Shown piece after piece: positions 55,898 through 64,000 of a DNA stretch of 64,000 nt. Numbering within the stretch: the stretch's first letter is position 1; every line of letters starts with the position of its first letter. The notes beneath the pieces are model-generated. The model made no database searches. It was not told the origin of the DNA and was given only the letters and a program-made list of their open reading frames with translations. The stretch spans positions 3,844,001 through 3,908,000 of the forward strand of contig NZ_CP051651.1 of NCBI RefSeq assembly GCF_012848175.1, in the 5' to 3' direction. Position numbers and translations under genes: made by a program. This stretch comes from Xanthomonas campestris pv. badrii (GTDB lineage: Bacteria; Pseudomonadota; Gammaproteobacteria; Xanthomonadales; Xanthomonadaceae).

Positions 55898-56473
55898 TCA
55901 CATCAGTTTCAGCAGCTTGACCAGATCCGCACGCAGGCCGGCCGGGTCGAAGCCCGGGGCATAGCGCAGGATCACGAAGCCGTTGGGGTCGATCACATAC
56001 ACCGGCACGCCGGCCGCATCGTCTGCATGCGGCAGCGCGTCGCGCAGCTGTGCGTCGTCGCGCAGCACGCGCAAGGCCGGCATCGGCGGCAGCCCGGCCG
56101 GCGGCGTACCGATCCACAGCACCTCCACCTTGTCGGCGCGATGGCCCAGCAATTGCCACACCTTGTCCAGTTCCGCGGCCAATGCCACGCACCGCTGCGC
56201 ACACCCTTCCGGCGGAGCCAACGCGATCCGCCATACGCGCTGCCCAGGTGCCCATGCATAGCGCTGCCCGTTTGCGCGCACGGGCGTCAGCGCACGCAGG
56301 TCGGCAGGCGGATTGAGCAATTGGCCGTTGTTGCGCATCGATGCCGGCTGCCAGCCGGAAAAGCGCAGCACGCCGGCCAGCAACATCGAGCCGAAGAACA
56401 GCACCGCCAGGGCAATCAGCATTCTGCGGCCGCGTTTGACCGCGTGCGGTGTGGCCGATGGAGAGGTGGTCAT
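55898..56473 (-). CDS. Membrane-anchored thioredoxin-like protein of the cox cluster
   Basis: 191 residues. One membrane helix near the N-terminus (MLIALAVLFFGSMLLAGVLR) is followed by a periplasmic domain with two Cys (EGCAQRCVALAAEL) and a C-terminal strand pair VPVYVIDPNGFVILRYAPGF that looks like the end of a thioredoxin or SCO-type fold. It lacks the SCO CxxxC plus His copper set in standard form. Position between surf1 and ctaA suggests a role in oxidase assembly. The function is inferred only from context. Confidence 0.75.
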   Translation of the reverse strand: MTTSPSATPHAVKRGRRMLIALAVLFFGSMLLAGVLRFSGWQPASMRNNGQLLNPPADLRALTPVRANGQRYAWAPGQRVWRIALAPPEGCAQRCVALAAELDKVWQLLGHRADKVEVLWIGTPPAGLPPMPALRVLRDDAQLRDALPHADDAAGVPVYVIDPNGFVILRYAPGFDPAGLRADLVKLLKLM

Positions 56474-56500
56474 ACCGGCGATTTTCTCATGCCGCAGGCG

Positions 56501-57223
56501 TCAGTGCCCGCGCCTGCCTCGCCGCGCACGCCAGCTCAGCAGCGCGGCGGTGCACAGCACCGCCAGCGCCAGCCCGAACCATTGCACCGCGTAACCCAAG
56601 TGCCGCGCGGGCGGCAGCGTGTTGGGCAACATGTCCAGATCGCGCACGTAGCCCACCGGCAGTGCAGGGTCCAGGCGCAGCACCTGCGACGAAATGTCGC
56701 GCCTGCCAAGCGTGGTTCTTAGCGCCTCCGCATCCAGGCGCGTGGCCAACCAGGTCTGCCCCGCGCGCCCCGGCGTCAATGCCGGCCCGATTGGCAACCC
56801 CGCCGATGGCGGTGCGCTCACCAACCCCTGCACGGTCTGGGTACCCTCAAGGGCAGCGATAGTGGGCAACTGCCGATCGGCTGGCAATGGCAGCCAGCCC
56901 AGATCGACCAATATGCTTTCTGACATGCCTTCCGGCGCCGCCAGCTGATACACGCGCACACCGGCACGCCCGTCGTGCAGCTGATTGTCCAGCAACACTT
57001 GTTGCGGCAAAAACCGCACGCGCCCGCGCACCCATGCCAGCTCGTGCGGCGAGTTCAGCGCCTGGGCCAGGGGCAGTGTGGTGTCGCGCACATGCGCGGC
57101 GAGGTCCAGCAAGGCCTGCTTGCTGTGCATACGCTGCAACTGCCAGTGCCCAAGCGACGCAAAACCCGCGCTCACCAGCACCGCCAACGCCCAGCCGACC
57201 ACCGCCGTGTGCTTGCGCGTCAT
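56501..57223 (-). CDS. surf1: SURF1-family cytochrome oxidase assembly protein
   Basis: 240 residues with a membrane helix at each end. Conserved positions are GHWQLQRMHSKQALL near the first helix, ESILVDLGWLPLPADRQ in the middle and HLGYAVQWFGLALAV at the second helix. SURF1 proteins help insert heme A into subunit I. The C-terminus is very basic. Confidence 0.9.
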   Translation of the reverse strand: MTRKHTAVVGWALAVLVSAGFASLGHWQLQRMHSKQALLDLAAHVRDTTLPLAQALNSPHELAWVRGRVRFLPQQVLLDNQLHDGRAGVRVYQLAAPEGMSESILVDLGWLPLPADRQLPTIAALEGTQTVQGLVSAPPSAGLPIGPALTPGRAGQTWLATRLDAEALRTTLGRRDISSQVLRLDPALPVGYVRDLDMLPNTLPPARHLGYAVQWFGLALAVLCTAALLSWRARRGRRGH

Positions 57224-57283
57224 GACAAGCGGCGCAAAAAGGCGTGCAATGTCATCACCACGCCGACTGCAACCGGGGCTGTT

Positions 57284-57502
57284 GTGAACGATTCGCTCAA
57301 GACGCTGCTGATTGTCGCCTTCCTGATCGTGATCCTGTGGAACCTGGGCGCCGGTCTCTACTACCTGCTCACCGACCGTGGCCAGACCAAACGCACCGTC
57401 AACGCACTCACCTGGCGCATCGGCTTATCGGTCGCCCTGATCGCGATCGTGATCATCGGCATCTACACCGGCTGGATCAAGCCGCATGGCGTCGGCCGCT
57501 GA
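57284..57502 (+). CDS. DUF2909 family twin-transmembrane protein
   Basis: 72 residues from a GTG at 57284. It has two membrane helices, LKTLLIVAFLIVILWNLGAG and a second at about 45-65 (IGLSVALIAIVIIGIYTGWI), joined by YYLLTDRGQTKRTVNALTWR. This is the DUF2909 layout, typically found next to surf1 and coxC. The gene faces opposite to the rest of the cox cluster. The ribosome-binding site is weak. It may act in oxidase assembly, by context only. Confidence 0.82.
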   Translation: MNDSLKTLLIVAFLIVILWNLGAGLYYLLTDRGQTKRTVNALTWRIGLSVALIAIVIIGIYTGWIKPHGVGR

Positions 57503-57595
57503 GGGGCCGGGATTGGGGATTCGGCATTGGGGATTCGTAAACGCGCAGGCGCCTGCTCTTGCGAATCCCGAATCACCACTGCCGAATCCCCGCCC
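57503..57595. repeat. Palindromic GGGATTC-type repeat filling the convergent coxC/DUF2909 gap
   Basis: The whole 93-bp gap between the two stop codons is a large inverted repeat. The left arm has GGGATTGGGGATTCGGCA and GGGGATTCG; the right arm has CGAATCCCGAATC and TGCCGAATCCCC. A 12-bp palindrome, GCAGGCGCCTGC, sits at the apex. It could serve as a bidirectional stop for transcription or as a cruciform. It belongs to the same family as the runs at 14995 and 43645. Confidence 0.75.
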
Positions 57596-58471
57596 TCAAA
57601 GGACATACACGAACAGGAACAGCGCCAGCCACACCACGTCGACGAAGTGCCAGTACCACGCGGCCGCTTCGAAGGCGAAGTGGTTGTCGCGGGTGAAGTG
57701 GCCCTTGGCCGCGCGTAGCCACATCACCGCCAGCATGATCGTGCCCAGCAGCACGTGCATGCCATGGAAACCGGTGAGCATGAAGAACGTGGAGCCGTAA
57801 ATGCCCGAGCCCAGGGTGAGATTGAGCTCGGTATAGGCGTGGATATATTCCTCGGCTTGCAGGAACAGGAACACGCAGCCCAGCAGCACCGTCAGCCCCA
57901 GCCACAGCAGCAACGCACCACGGCGCCCGCCCTTCAGCGCGTGATGGGCAATGGTCAGTGTCACGCCGGAGCTGAGCAGGATCAAGGTATTGATCAGCGG
58001 CAGGCCCCAGGCCGGAATGGTCTGGAACTGCCCCCCGATCGTGCCCGGGCCATTGGTCGGCCAGGCTGCCGAATAGCCATTCCACAACAATTCGTTGGTC
58101 ATCACGCCGTCGCCTTCGCCACCCAGCCAGGGCAGCGTCAGCACGCGCGTATAAAACAGCGCACCGAAGAAGGCGCCGAAGAACATCACTTCGGAAAAAA
58201 TGAACCACACCATTCCCATGCGGAACGAACCGTCCACCTGGCGGTTGTAGTTGCCGGCGTTGGACTCGCGAATGACGTCGCCAAACCACATGAACAAGGT
58301 CGCCAGCAGCATCGCCATGCCGGCGAAGAAGGTCCAGCGCCCCCACGCCGCGTCGTTGAGCCAGCTGGCCACGCCGATCATCATCACGAACATCGCAATC
58401 GAGCCGACGAACGGCCATTTGCTCTGGCTCGGGACGAAATACGCATCGGCGTTGGGACTGTGATCGGCCAT
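57596..58471 (-). CDS. coxC: Cytochrome c oxidase subunit III
   Basis: 291 residues with seven membrane helices. Signatures are YFVPSQSKWPFVGSIAMFVM at the start, FIFSEVMFFGAFFGALFYTR, the HGMHVLLGTIMLAV histidine motif and WHFVDVVWLALFLFVYVL at the C-terminus. It stabilises the oxidase core. It follows ctaG by 36 bp in the same direction, and its stop borders the palindromic repeat. Confidence 0.97.
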   Translation of the reverse strand: MADHSPNADAYFVPSQSKWPFVGSIAMFVMMIGVASWLNDAAWGRWTFFAGMAMLLATLFMWFGDVIRESNAGNYNRQVDGSFRMGMVWFIFSEVMFFGAFFGALFYTRVLTLPWLGGEGDGVMTNELLWNGYSAAWPTNGPGTIGGQFQTIPAWGLPLINTLILLSSGVTLTIAHHALKGGRRGALLLWLGLTVLLGCVFLFLQAEEYIHAYTELNLTLGSGIYGSTFFMLTGFHGMHVLLGTIMLAVMWLRAAKGHFTRDNHFAFEAAAWYWHFVDVVWLALFLFVYVL

Positions 58472-58507
58472 GGCGTTGCTTCCGTGTCGTGGTAAGGGTG
58501 GATGGAC

Positions 58508-59104
58508 TTACGGTGCGGCGCGTGGCGCACCAGAGGCGCCTGCGCCCTGCAGTTCAGAGGTCAGCGCGTCATTGCGGTAGAACGTGTAGGACAAGGTGAT
58601 GGTGGTGACTTCCGGCGGCAGCGCTGGATCGACGATGAAACGCAGCGGCATGTCGCGCGTCTCGCCGGCCTGCAAGGTCTGCGCGGTGAAACAGAAACAT
58701 TCGGTCTTGTTGAAATACCCCGATGCACGCGTCGGCGCGACCGACGGCACCGCGCTGCCAACCACTGCGCGTGCACTGTCGTTGCGCGCGAAGTACAGCG
58801 CTTCATTGAGCTCGCCAGGCACCACATCCATCGTCATCTGCTCGGGATGGAAGGTCCATGGCAATTTGGAATTGACCCCGGCGTCGAACTCTACCCGCAC
58901 CGTGCGCTTGCCTGGCACGGCGAGCGTGCCCGCGCCTGCCCGCGCGTTGCCGGGCGCGCGCTCCATGCGAATCCCGAAGACCTTCTCGCAGGCGATGCGA
59001 TACAGCGGCACCAAGGAAAACGTCAGCACGAACACGCCCAGGACCACAGCAACCAGCTTGAACAAGCCAGCTGTGGGTGCAGGCGCGGGCGCGCGTGCAT
59101 TCAC
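58508..59104 (-). CDS. ctaG: Cytochrome c oxidase assembly protein CtaG (Cox11)
   Basis: 198 residues from a GTG start. One membrane anchor ([20 protein letters not shown]) is followed by a beta-sandwich copper-binding domain with the CFCF motif in [12 protein letters not shown]. It delivers copper to the Cu-B site of subunit I. The GTG overlaps the stop of the upstream 57-residue gene as GTGA, so the two are translationally coupled. Confidence 0.94.
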   Translation of the reverse strand: MNARAPAPAPTAGLFKLVAVVLGVFVLTFSLVPLYRIACEKVFGIRMERAPGNARAGAGTLAVPGKRTVRVEFDAGVNSKLPWTFHPEQMTMDVVPGELNEALYFARNDSARAVVGSAVPSVAPTRASGYFNKTECFCFTAQTLQAGETRDMPLRFIVDPALPPEVTTITLSYTFYRNDALTSELQGAGASGAPRAAP

Positions 59105-59274
59105 CGCCCGATGACTCCGGATGCGATGAACCCCGCGTAGATCAACAACGCGATGATGCCGACCGTGATCGCCGTGCGTCGCACCGCGCGGCGCTGCTGC
59201 GCCTGCCGCTCGGCCGCAGAAAGCAGACGCGTCACTGCCGGCGCCGAGGCAGACTCAGTGACCGATGTCTTCAT
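59101..59274 (-). CDS. 57-residue single-helix protein between coxA and ctaG
   Basis: ATG at 59274, stop at 59101. The N-terminal half is polar with a basic helix ([18 protein letters not shown]), then one membrane helix ([20 protein letters not shown]). It overlaps the last 20 nt of coxA and its stop overlaps the ctaG GTG, so it is held tightly in the operon. A small membrane protein at this position (cytochrome oxidase small assembly protein) is known in other proteobacteria, and this is probably an equivalent. It is easy to miss because of its size. Confidence 0.78.
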   Translation of the reverse strand: MKTSVTESASAPAVTRLLSAAERQAQQRRAVRRTAITVGIIALLIYAGFIASGVIGR

Positions 59275-60859
59275 GCGCAAGATCTCCAGGCTTGATCACC
59301 GGCGGCACGGTGAAGGTATGCGCAGGCGCCGGTGACGGCACCGTCCACTCCAACCCCTTGGCACCTTCCCACGCACGCGCATCGGCACGGGCGCCGCTGC
59401 GCAGCGAAGCGAACAGGATCGCCGCCATCAGGAACGGGGTGGCGAACATGCCGAAGGCACCGATCGAGCTGACCAGGTTCCAGTCGGCGAATACCACGTT
59501 GTAATCGGGGATGCGCCGCGGCATGCCGGCCAGGCCGAGGAAATGCTGCGGGAAGAACAGCAGGTTGACGAAGATCATCGTCCACCAGAAATGGAACTTG
59601 GCCCAGGCCTCGTTGTACATGCGCCCGGTCCACTTCGGCCACCAGTAGTACACCGCCGCAATCAGCGCGAACACCGCGCCGGTGACCAGCACGTAATGGA
59701 AATGCGCCACCACAAAATAGGTGTCGTGATACTGGAAGTCGGCCGGCACGATCGCCAGCATCAGCCCCGAAAATCCACCGATGCTGAAGAGAATCACGAA
59801 CGCCACCGCCCACAACATCGGCGATTCGAAGGTCAGCGAGCCCTTCCACATCGTGCTGACCCAGTTGAACACCTTCACCCCGGTCGGGATGGAGATCAGC
59901 ATGGTGGCGAACATGAAGTAGATCTCGCCCCCCAGCGGCATGCCTACGGTGAACATGTGGTGCGCCCACACGATGAAGCTCAGAAACGCGATCGCCGCAA
60001 TCGCGTACACCATCGCCTGGTACCCGAACAGCGGCTTGCGGCTGAAGGTGGGGATGATTTCACTGACCACGCCAAACGCCGGCAGGATCATGATGTACAC
60101 CTCCGGGTGCCCGAAGAACCAGAAGATGTGCTGGTACATCACCGGGTCGCCGCCGCCGGCCGCGTTGAAGAAGCTGGTGCCGAAGAACTTGTCGGTCAGC
60201 AGCATGGTCACCGCACCGGCCAGCACCGGCATCACCGCAATCAGCAAAAACGCGGTGATCAGCCAGGCCCAGCAGAAGATCGGCATCTTGAGCAGGTCGA
60301 TGCCGGGCGCACGCATGTTCAGCACGGTGGCGATGATGTTGATCGCGCCCATGATCGAGCTGACGCCGGCCACGTGGATGGCGAACACGCTGAAGGCCAC
60401 GTTGTAGCCGCCCTGCAGCGACAACGGCGGGTACAGCGTCCAGCCACCGGCCGGCGCGCCGCCGGGAAGAAACAAGGTCAGCAACAGCAAGGTGAACGCC
60501 ACCGGCAGCAGCCAGAACGACCAGTTGTTCATGCGTGGCAACGCCATGTCCGGCGCGCCGATCTGCAACGGAATCATCCAGTTGGCCAGGCCCACGAAGG
60601 CCGGCATCACGCCACCGAAGATCATCACCAGCGCATGCACGGTGGTCATCTGGTTGAAGAATTCGGGTTTGACGAACTGCAGGCCCGGCTGCATGAGTTC
60701 GGCGCGGATCACCACGCTCATCGCCGCGCCGATGATGAACATCACGAAGGAGAACAGCAGGTACAGCGTGCCGATGTCCTTGTGATTGGTCGAAAAGAAC
60801 CAGCGCTCGACGAAACCGGGCTGGTGGTGTCCGTGGTGATCGACTGCGGTATGCGCCAT
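59255..60859 (-). CDS. coxA: Cytochrome c oxidase subunit I
   Basis: 534 residues, twelve membrane helices. The heme-copper ligands are visible: Cu-B His and cross-linked Tyr in WFFGHPEVYIMILPAFG, the His pair in VWAHHMFTVG and the heme ligands in FVVAHFHYVLVTG. It is the aa3-type catalytic subunit that reduces oxygen and pumps protons. The stop overlaps the start of the 57-residue gene. coxB lies 39 bp upstream in the same operon. Confidence 0.98.
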   Translation of the reverse strand: MAHTAVDHHGHHQPGFVERWFFSTNHKDIGTLYLLFSFVMFIIGAAMSVVIRAELMQPGLQFVKPEFFNQMTTVHALVMIFGGVMPAFVGLANWMIPLQIGAPDMALPRMNNWSFWLLPVAFTLLLLTLFLPGGAPAGGWTLYPPLSLQGGYNVAFSVFAIHVAGVSSIMGAINIIATVLNMRAPGIDLLKMPIFCWAWLITAFLLIAVMPVLAGAVTMLLTDKFFGTSFFNAAGGGDPVMYQHIFWFFGHPEVYIMILPAFGVVSEIIPTFSRKPLFGYQAMVYAIAAIAFLSFIVWAHHMFTVGMPLGGEIYFMFATMLISIPTGVKVFNWVSTMWKGSLTFESPMLWAVAFVILFSIGGFSGLMLAIVPADFQYHDTYFVVAHFHYVLVTGAVFALIAAVYYWWPKWTGRMYNEAWAKFHFWWTMIFVNLLFFPQHFLGLAGMPRRIPDYNVVFADWNLVSSIGAFGMFATPFLMAAILFASLRSGARADARAWEGAKGLEWTVPSPAPAHTFTVPPVIKPGDLAHEDIGH

Positions 60860-60898
60860 GACGGAACGACCTCTGCGAAGCGGTGCGGTTGCGTGCGG

Positions 60899-61861
60899 TT
60901 AAAGAGCGGCGGTCGGTGCGGCAGCCGGCGTCGCGGGTGCGGTGGCAGGCGCTGCATCGCCAGCGGGCGCCGGCGCCGGTGGTGCAGGAGCGGGCACCGC
61001 GGGAGCCGGTGCCGCGCCTGCGGGCGCCGCTTGCGCAGCACCGCGACGCGAGGCCAGCCAGCGCTGGAAGTCGGCCTTGGGCAGGGCCTCGACCACGATC
61101 GGCATGAACCCATGGTCCTTGCCGCATAGCTCGGCGCATTGCCCGCGATACACGCCCGGCTGCTCGATATTGGTCCAGGCTTCGTTGACGATGCCCGGGA
61201 TCGCATCCTGCTTCCAGCCCAGTGCCGGCACCCACCACGCATGGATGACGTCGTCGGCGGTGATGACGAAGCGGATCTTGGTGTTGACCGGCAACACCAG
61301 CCGGTTGTCGACATCCAGCAGGTAGTACGGCTGCGAGGCCACGGTGGGACGCTCGCCGCTCTGGCGGATCCGGTCCGATTCGCGCGCCAGGCGGCTGGTG
61401 AATTCCACGCCCTGGCCCAGGTATTCGTATTTCCACATCCACTGGTAGCCGGTCACCTTGACCGTCATTTCCGATTCGCGCGTGTCGTACATCGCAATCA
61501 GCTTGGCCGTCGCTGGCCAGGCCATGGCGATCAGCACCAGCACCGGAATCACCGTCCACAGCACTTCGGCCCGCGTGTTGTGGCTGAACTGTGCAGCCAC
61601 CGCGCCCTTGGACTTGCGGAACTTGAAGATGGCATAGCCCATCGCGCCGAACACCAGCGCGCCGATCACCACGCAGACCCACAGCGCCACCATGTGCGCC
61701 TCGTAGGCCATGCGCGCGGTCTGGGTCACCCCGCGGCCCATGTTGAGCTGCCATTCCTTGGGATCGGCCGATTGCGCCAAGGCGGCCGGTGCGCCTGCCA
61801 GCATCGCCAAGGCCAGGCCCCATCCCGTGTACATCCACTTCCAGCTGCTGCGTTGCGTCAT
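60899..61861 (-). CDS. coxB: Cytochrome c oxidase subunit II
   Basis: 320 residues. A cleavable signal (to about LAQS) is followed by two membrane helices and the periplasmic cupredoxin domain with the Cu-A site GQCAELCGKDHGFMP. The electron-entry motif YQWMWKYEY is present. The C-terminal 45 residues are an unusual Ala/Pro repeat (APAVPAPAPPAPAPAGDAAP) with no heme c motif, so this is a plain aa3 subunit II. It receives electrons from cytochrome c. Confidence 0.97.
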   Translation of the reverse strand: MTQRSSWKWMYTGWGLALAMLAGAPAALAQSADPKEWQLNMGRGVTQTARMAYEAHMVALWVCVVIGALVFGAMGYAIFKFRKSKGAVAAQFSHNTRAEVLWTVIPVLVLIAMAWPATAKLIAMYDTRESEMTVKVTGYQWMWKYEYLGQGVEFTSRLARESDRIRQSGERPTVASQPYYLLDVDNRLVLPVNTKIRFVITADDVIHAWWVPALGWKQDAIPGIVNEAWTNIEQPGVYRGQCAELCGKDHGFMPIVVEALPKADFQRWLASRRGAAQAAPAGAAPAPAVPAPAPPAPAPAGDAAPATAPATPAAAPTAAL

Positions 61862-61877
61862 TGCCTAGACCCTTACG

Positions 61878-62354
61878 TCATCGGTGACGGCCATTGGCGG
61901 CCGCGAGCAAGCGTTTCAGCGTATCTGCCAGTTCCACACGTTCGGCCGGCCCGAGAAAACTTCCGATCTCGATCTGCCTGCCGCTGCTCACCAACAGCAC
62001 CCTGTCATCGCGTTCCATGCACAGCCGCACCCAATGCGGATGTGCCTGAAACGCTGGTGGCGCATGCCCGGACGGAAACACCTCGACAGCGGTCTCCCCT
62101 ACCCGGATCGCTTCTTCGCGCTCGCCGCTTCGCCACACCTGCCGCAGCGCCAGCGCCACCACACTACTGTGCAACAGGGCGAATACCGGCGCGAATGCAT
62201 TGCCGGTCCACCACCCCAGGCCCGCAAACAACCACATCGTTCCAGCTAGGACCGCAAACAACAACACGAACTGCCGGGACGACAGTGCCCGTGGAGGCCG
62301 CAACCGCACTTGCGTCCCGACCCCTTCGGACATCAACGGCAGCACTTCGATCAT
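61878..62354 (-). CDS. DUF2244 family membrane protein
   Basis: 158 residues from the ATG at 62354. Two close membrane helices (FVLLFAVLAGTMWLFAGLGW and FAPVFALLHSSVVALAL) are followed by a cytoplasmic domain with HPHWVRLCMERDDRVLLVSS. This is the DUF2244 layout, often found next to oxidase genes. It is 16 bp upstream of coxB and probably co-transcribed. The function is unknown. Confidence 0.82.
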   Translation of the reverse strand: MIEVLPLMSEGVGTQVRLRPPRALSSRQFVLLFAVLAGTMWLFAGLGWWTGNAFAPVFALLHSSVVALALRQVWRSGEREEAIRVGETAVEVFPSGHAPPAFQAHPHWVRLCMERDDRVLLVSSGRQIEIGSFLGPAERVELADTLKRLLAAANGRHR

Positions 62355-62632
62355 TGGCGACACGCAGCGGACTGCGGGAACAGCCCGATGGTAGACCCGC
62401 GCCGACGCATGCGGCAAGCGTTTCCGGCGATCGGCGATTTGCTGCAGTGCAGCTAAAAGTGCGAGTAAATCAATCACTTCGCGAAAGCCGCTGCGTGCCC
62501 GCCTGTTGCGTAGGGGCACCGTCACAGCCTCGGGCCACCTGCACAAAACGGCGGGAAAGCTGCCGCATCCACACAAGTGTGCAACCGCCGTGGCTCACTA
62601 GAATGAGCGCGGATATCCAGGCCCCCTTTCGC
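62355..62632. promoter_or_regulatory. Divergent region between the cox operon and putA
   Basis: 278 bp without a gene. It must contain promoters for the cox operon and for putA. No clear operator was found. An A/T-rich patch near 62454-62480 could be part of a promoter. Confidence 0.4.
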
Positions 62633-64000
62633 ATGAACGCCCAGCTCGATCCCACTGCCTCTTCCAGTACCGCCCATTCGCTGCTGGCGCCCGAATTACC
62701 GGCAGCGCCCGGTGCATTGCGCGCCGCCATCACCGCCGCCTGGCTCAAGGACGAAGCCGAACACGTGCACGAGCTGCTCGACCAGGCACGTCTGCCCGCC
62801 GCCGATCAGGCCAAGGTGCAGGCGCTAGCCGCCGACCTGGTCAGCCGCGTGCGCGCCCGCGCGCAGGATCAGGGCGCAATCGAAGCCTTCATGCGCCAGT
62901 ACGACCTCGGCAGCGAGGAAGGCGTATTGCTGATGTGCGTGGCCGAAGCGCTGCTGCGCATTCCCGACCAGGACACCGCAGACAAGCTGATCCGCGACAA
63001 GCTCGGCGATGCGGACTGGAAGAAGCACATGGGCGGCAGCGACTCGGTGCTGGTCAACGCCTCCACCTGGGGCCTGATGCTCACCGGCAGGTTGGTGCAG
63101 CTCAACGACCTCACCCGCGCCGATGTGCCTGGTGCGTTCAAGCGCCTGATCGGCCGCGTCGGCGAGCCGGTGATTCGCCTGGCCGTGCGCCAGGCCATGA
63201 AGATCATGGGTCACCAATTCGTCATGGGCCGCACCATTGGCGAGGCACTGTCGCGTTCGCGCAAGGGCGACAATGCCCACTACCGCTACTCGTTCGACAT
63301 GCTCGGCGAAGGCGCGCTCACCATGAAGGATGCGCAGCGCTATCTGCAGGCGTATCGCGATGCGATTCATGCGATCGGCCGTAGCGGCAGCTTCGTCGGT
63401 ACCGACGTGTTCGCAGCGCCCAGCATCTCGATCAAGCTGTCGGCACTGTATCCGCGCTACGAACATGCCAAGCGTGCGCGGGTGATGGCCGAGCTGGTTC
63501 CAGGCGTGCTGGAGTTGGCGCAGCTGGCCAAGTCCTATGGCATCGGCTACACCGTCGACGCCGAGGAAGCCGATCGTCTGGAACTGTCGCTGGACATCAT
63601 CGAAGCCACCTTCTCCGATCCATCGCTGGATGGATGGGAAGGCTACGGCCTGGCCGTGCAGGCGTATCAAAAACGCACGCCGTACACGATCGATTTTCTC
63701 GCCGATCTTGCGCGCCGTGTCGGGCGACGCATTCCAGTTCGCCTGGTCAAAGGCGCGTACTGGGACGCAGAAATCAAGCGCGCGCAGATCGAAGGTCACC
63801 CCGGCTACCCGGTGTTTACGCGCAAGCAGAATACCGACGTCTCGTATCTGGCCTGTGCGCGTCGCATGTTCGCGCACAATGACGCGCTCTATCCCATGTT
63901 CGCCACCCACAACGCGCAGACCATCGCTGCCGTGCGGGCGATCTCCGGTGGCAAGGTCTACGAGCACCAGAAGCTGCACGGCATGGGCGATGACCTGTAC
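62633..64000 (+). CDS. putA: Bifunctional proline dehydrogenase/P5C dehydrogenase PutA, 5' part (3' end outside window)
   Basis: 456 residues are visible and the frame is open to the window end. PutA oxidises proline to glutamate in two steps. The helical N-terminal domain (AITAAWLKDEAEHVHELLDQ) is followed by the PRODH TIM-barrel domain, with SISIKLSALYPRYEHAK, VDAEEADRLELSLDI, VRLVKGAYWDAEIKRAQ and FATHNAQTIAAV as FAD and substrate motifs. The protein starts directly with the helical domain and has no N-terminal ribbon-helix-helix DNA-binding domain, so it should not repress its own promoter as E. coli PutA does. The aldehyde dehydrogenase half would lie beyond 64000. Confidence 0.95.
   Translation, partial: MNAQLDPTASSSTAHSLLAPELPAAPGALRAAITAAWLKDEAEHVHELLDQARLPAADQAKVQALAADLVSRVRARAQDQGAIEAFMRQYDLGSEEGVLLMCVAEALLRIPDQDTADKLIRDKLGDADWKKHMGGSDSVLVNASTWGLMLTGRLVQLNDLTRADVPGAFKRLIGRVGEPVIRLAVRQAMKIMGHQFVMGRTIGEALSRSRKGDNAHYRYSFDMLGEGALTMKDAQRYLQAYRDAIHAIGRSGSFVGTDVFAAPSISIKLSALYPRYEHAKRARVMAELVPGVLELAQLAKSYGIGYTVDAEEADRLELSLDIIEATFSDPSLDGWEGYGLAVQAYQKRTPYTIDFLADLARRVGRRIPVRLVKGAYWDAEIKRAQIEGHPGYPVFTRKQNTDVSYLACARRMFAHNDALYPMFATHNAQTIAAVRAISGGKVYEHQKLHGMGDDLY

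Noticed and set aside
1..64000. tRNA, rRNA, full-length transposase, integrase or prophage genes
   Set aside because: I looked for TTCGAAT-type tRNA arms, rRNA core sequences and DDE or tyrosine recombinase motifs and found none. A tRNAscan-SE or Infernal run would be needed to exclude them completely.

Overview
The window is GC-rich, densely coding DNA that reads as a Xanthomonas chromosome, most likely from the X. oryzae / X. axonopodis group. The basis is a type I-C CRISPR locus, the cox/cta arrangement, the mdtABC-type efflux operon, the rpsU-yqeY-dnaG neighbourhood and many short intergenic runs of GGGATTC/GGGGACC type. The species is an inference; no rRNA or tRNA gene was seen.

Layout. 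(1) 1-1064: 3' part of a helical-repeat protein. (2) 1228-8977: a complete type I-C cas operon (cas3, cas5, cas8c with an apparent internal cas11c start, cas7, cas4, cas1, cas2), all on the + strand. It is followed by a 187-bp leader and an array of 54 repeats and 53 spacers (9165-12663) whose repeats decay at the far end. A 177-bp MITE-like element with 21-bp terminal inverted repeats follows at once. (3) 13005-16340, minus strand: a lipoprotein, a LysM protein, queF and an exported M20 amidohydrolase. (4) 16814-24705: a tripartite RND efflux operon (adaptor plus two pump proteins). A strong inverted repeat and a 63-codon ORF with ATGA junctions at both ends lie between the pumps. (5) 25075-30812, minus strand: a DUF1338 dioxygenase, secreted proteins of unknown function, a HAD hydrolase, two EF-hand proteins, a membrane protein and a CPXCG protein. 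(6) 30927-37795: a cell-wall peptide cluster made of a VanX-like dipeptidase and an AmpD-like amidase, divergent from an operon of NlpC/P60 peptidase, dipeptide epimerase, L,D-transpeptidase-fold protein and amino-acid permease. (7) 37881-43069: two small proteins, a YiaA-type membrane protein, a PQQ-type sugar dehydrogenase and a GH3 glycosidase with a LacI-type operator. (8) 43288-49397: folB and tsaD (overlapping), then rpsU, yqeY, a YihY membrane protein and dnaG. (9) 49442-53769: a lipase-like protein, a bile-acid-symporter-type carrier and a thioredoxin-fold lipoprotein. (10) 53825-62354: an aa3-type cytochrome c oxidase locus with its assembly genes (ctaB, ctaA, surf1, ctaG) and several small membrane proteins. 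(11) 62633-64000: the 5' part of putA.

How the genes work together. Cas1, Cas2 and Cas4 should acquire spacers; Cas5, Cas7, Cas8c and Cas11c should form the crRNA-guided complex; Cas3 should degrade targets. The cell-wall cluster contains activities that could take murein fragments to stem peptides, dipeptides and then L-Glu for import or metabolism. The cox block encodes the oxidase subunits, heme A synthesis and copper delivery.

The least-described items are the dispersed GGGATTC-type inverted repeats at gene ends (one appears to have extended TsaD into folB), the putative coupled ORF between the two RND genes, the MITE-like element at the CRISPR trailer, the small coxA-ctaG gene and the muropeptide cluster.
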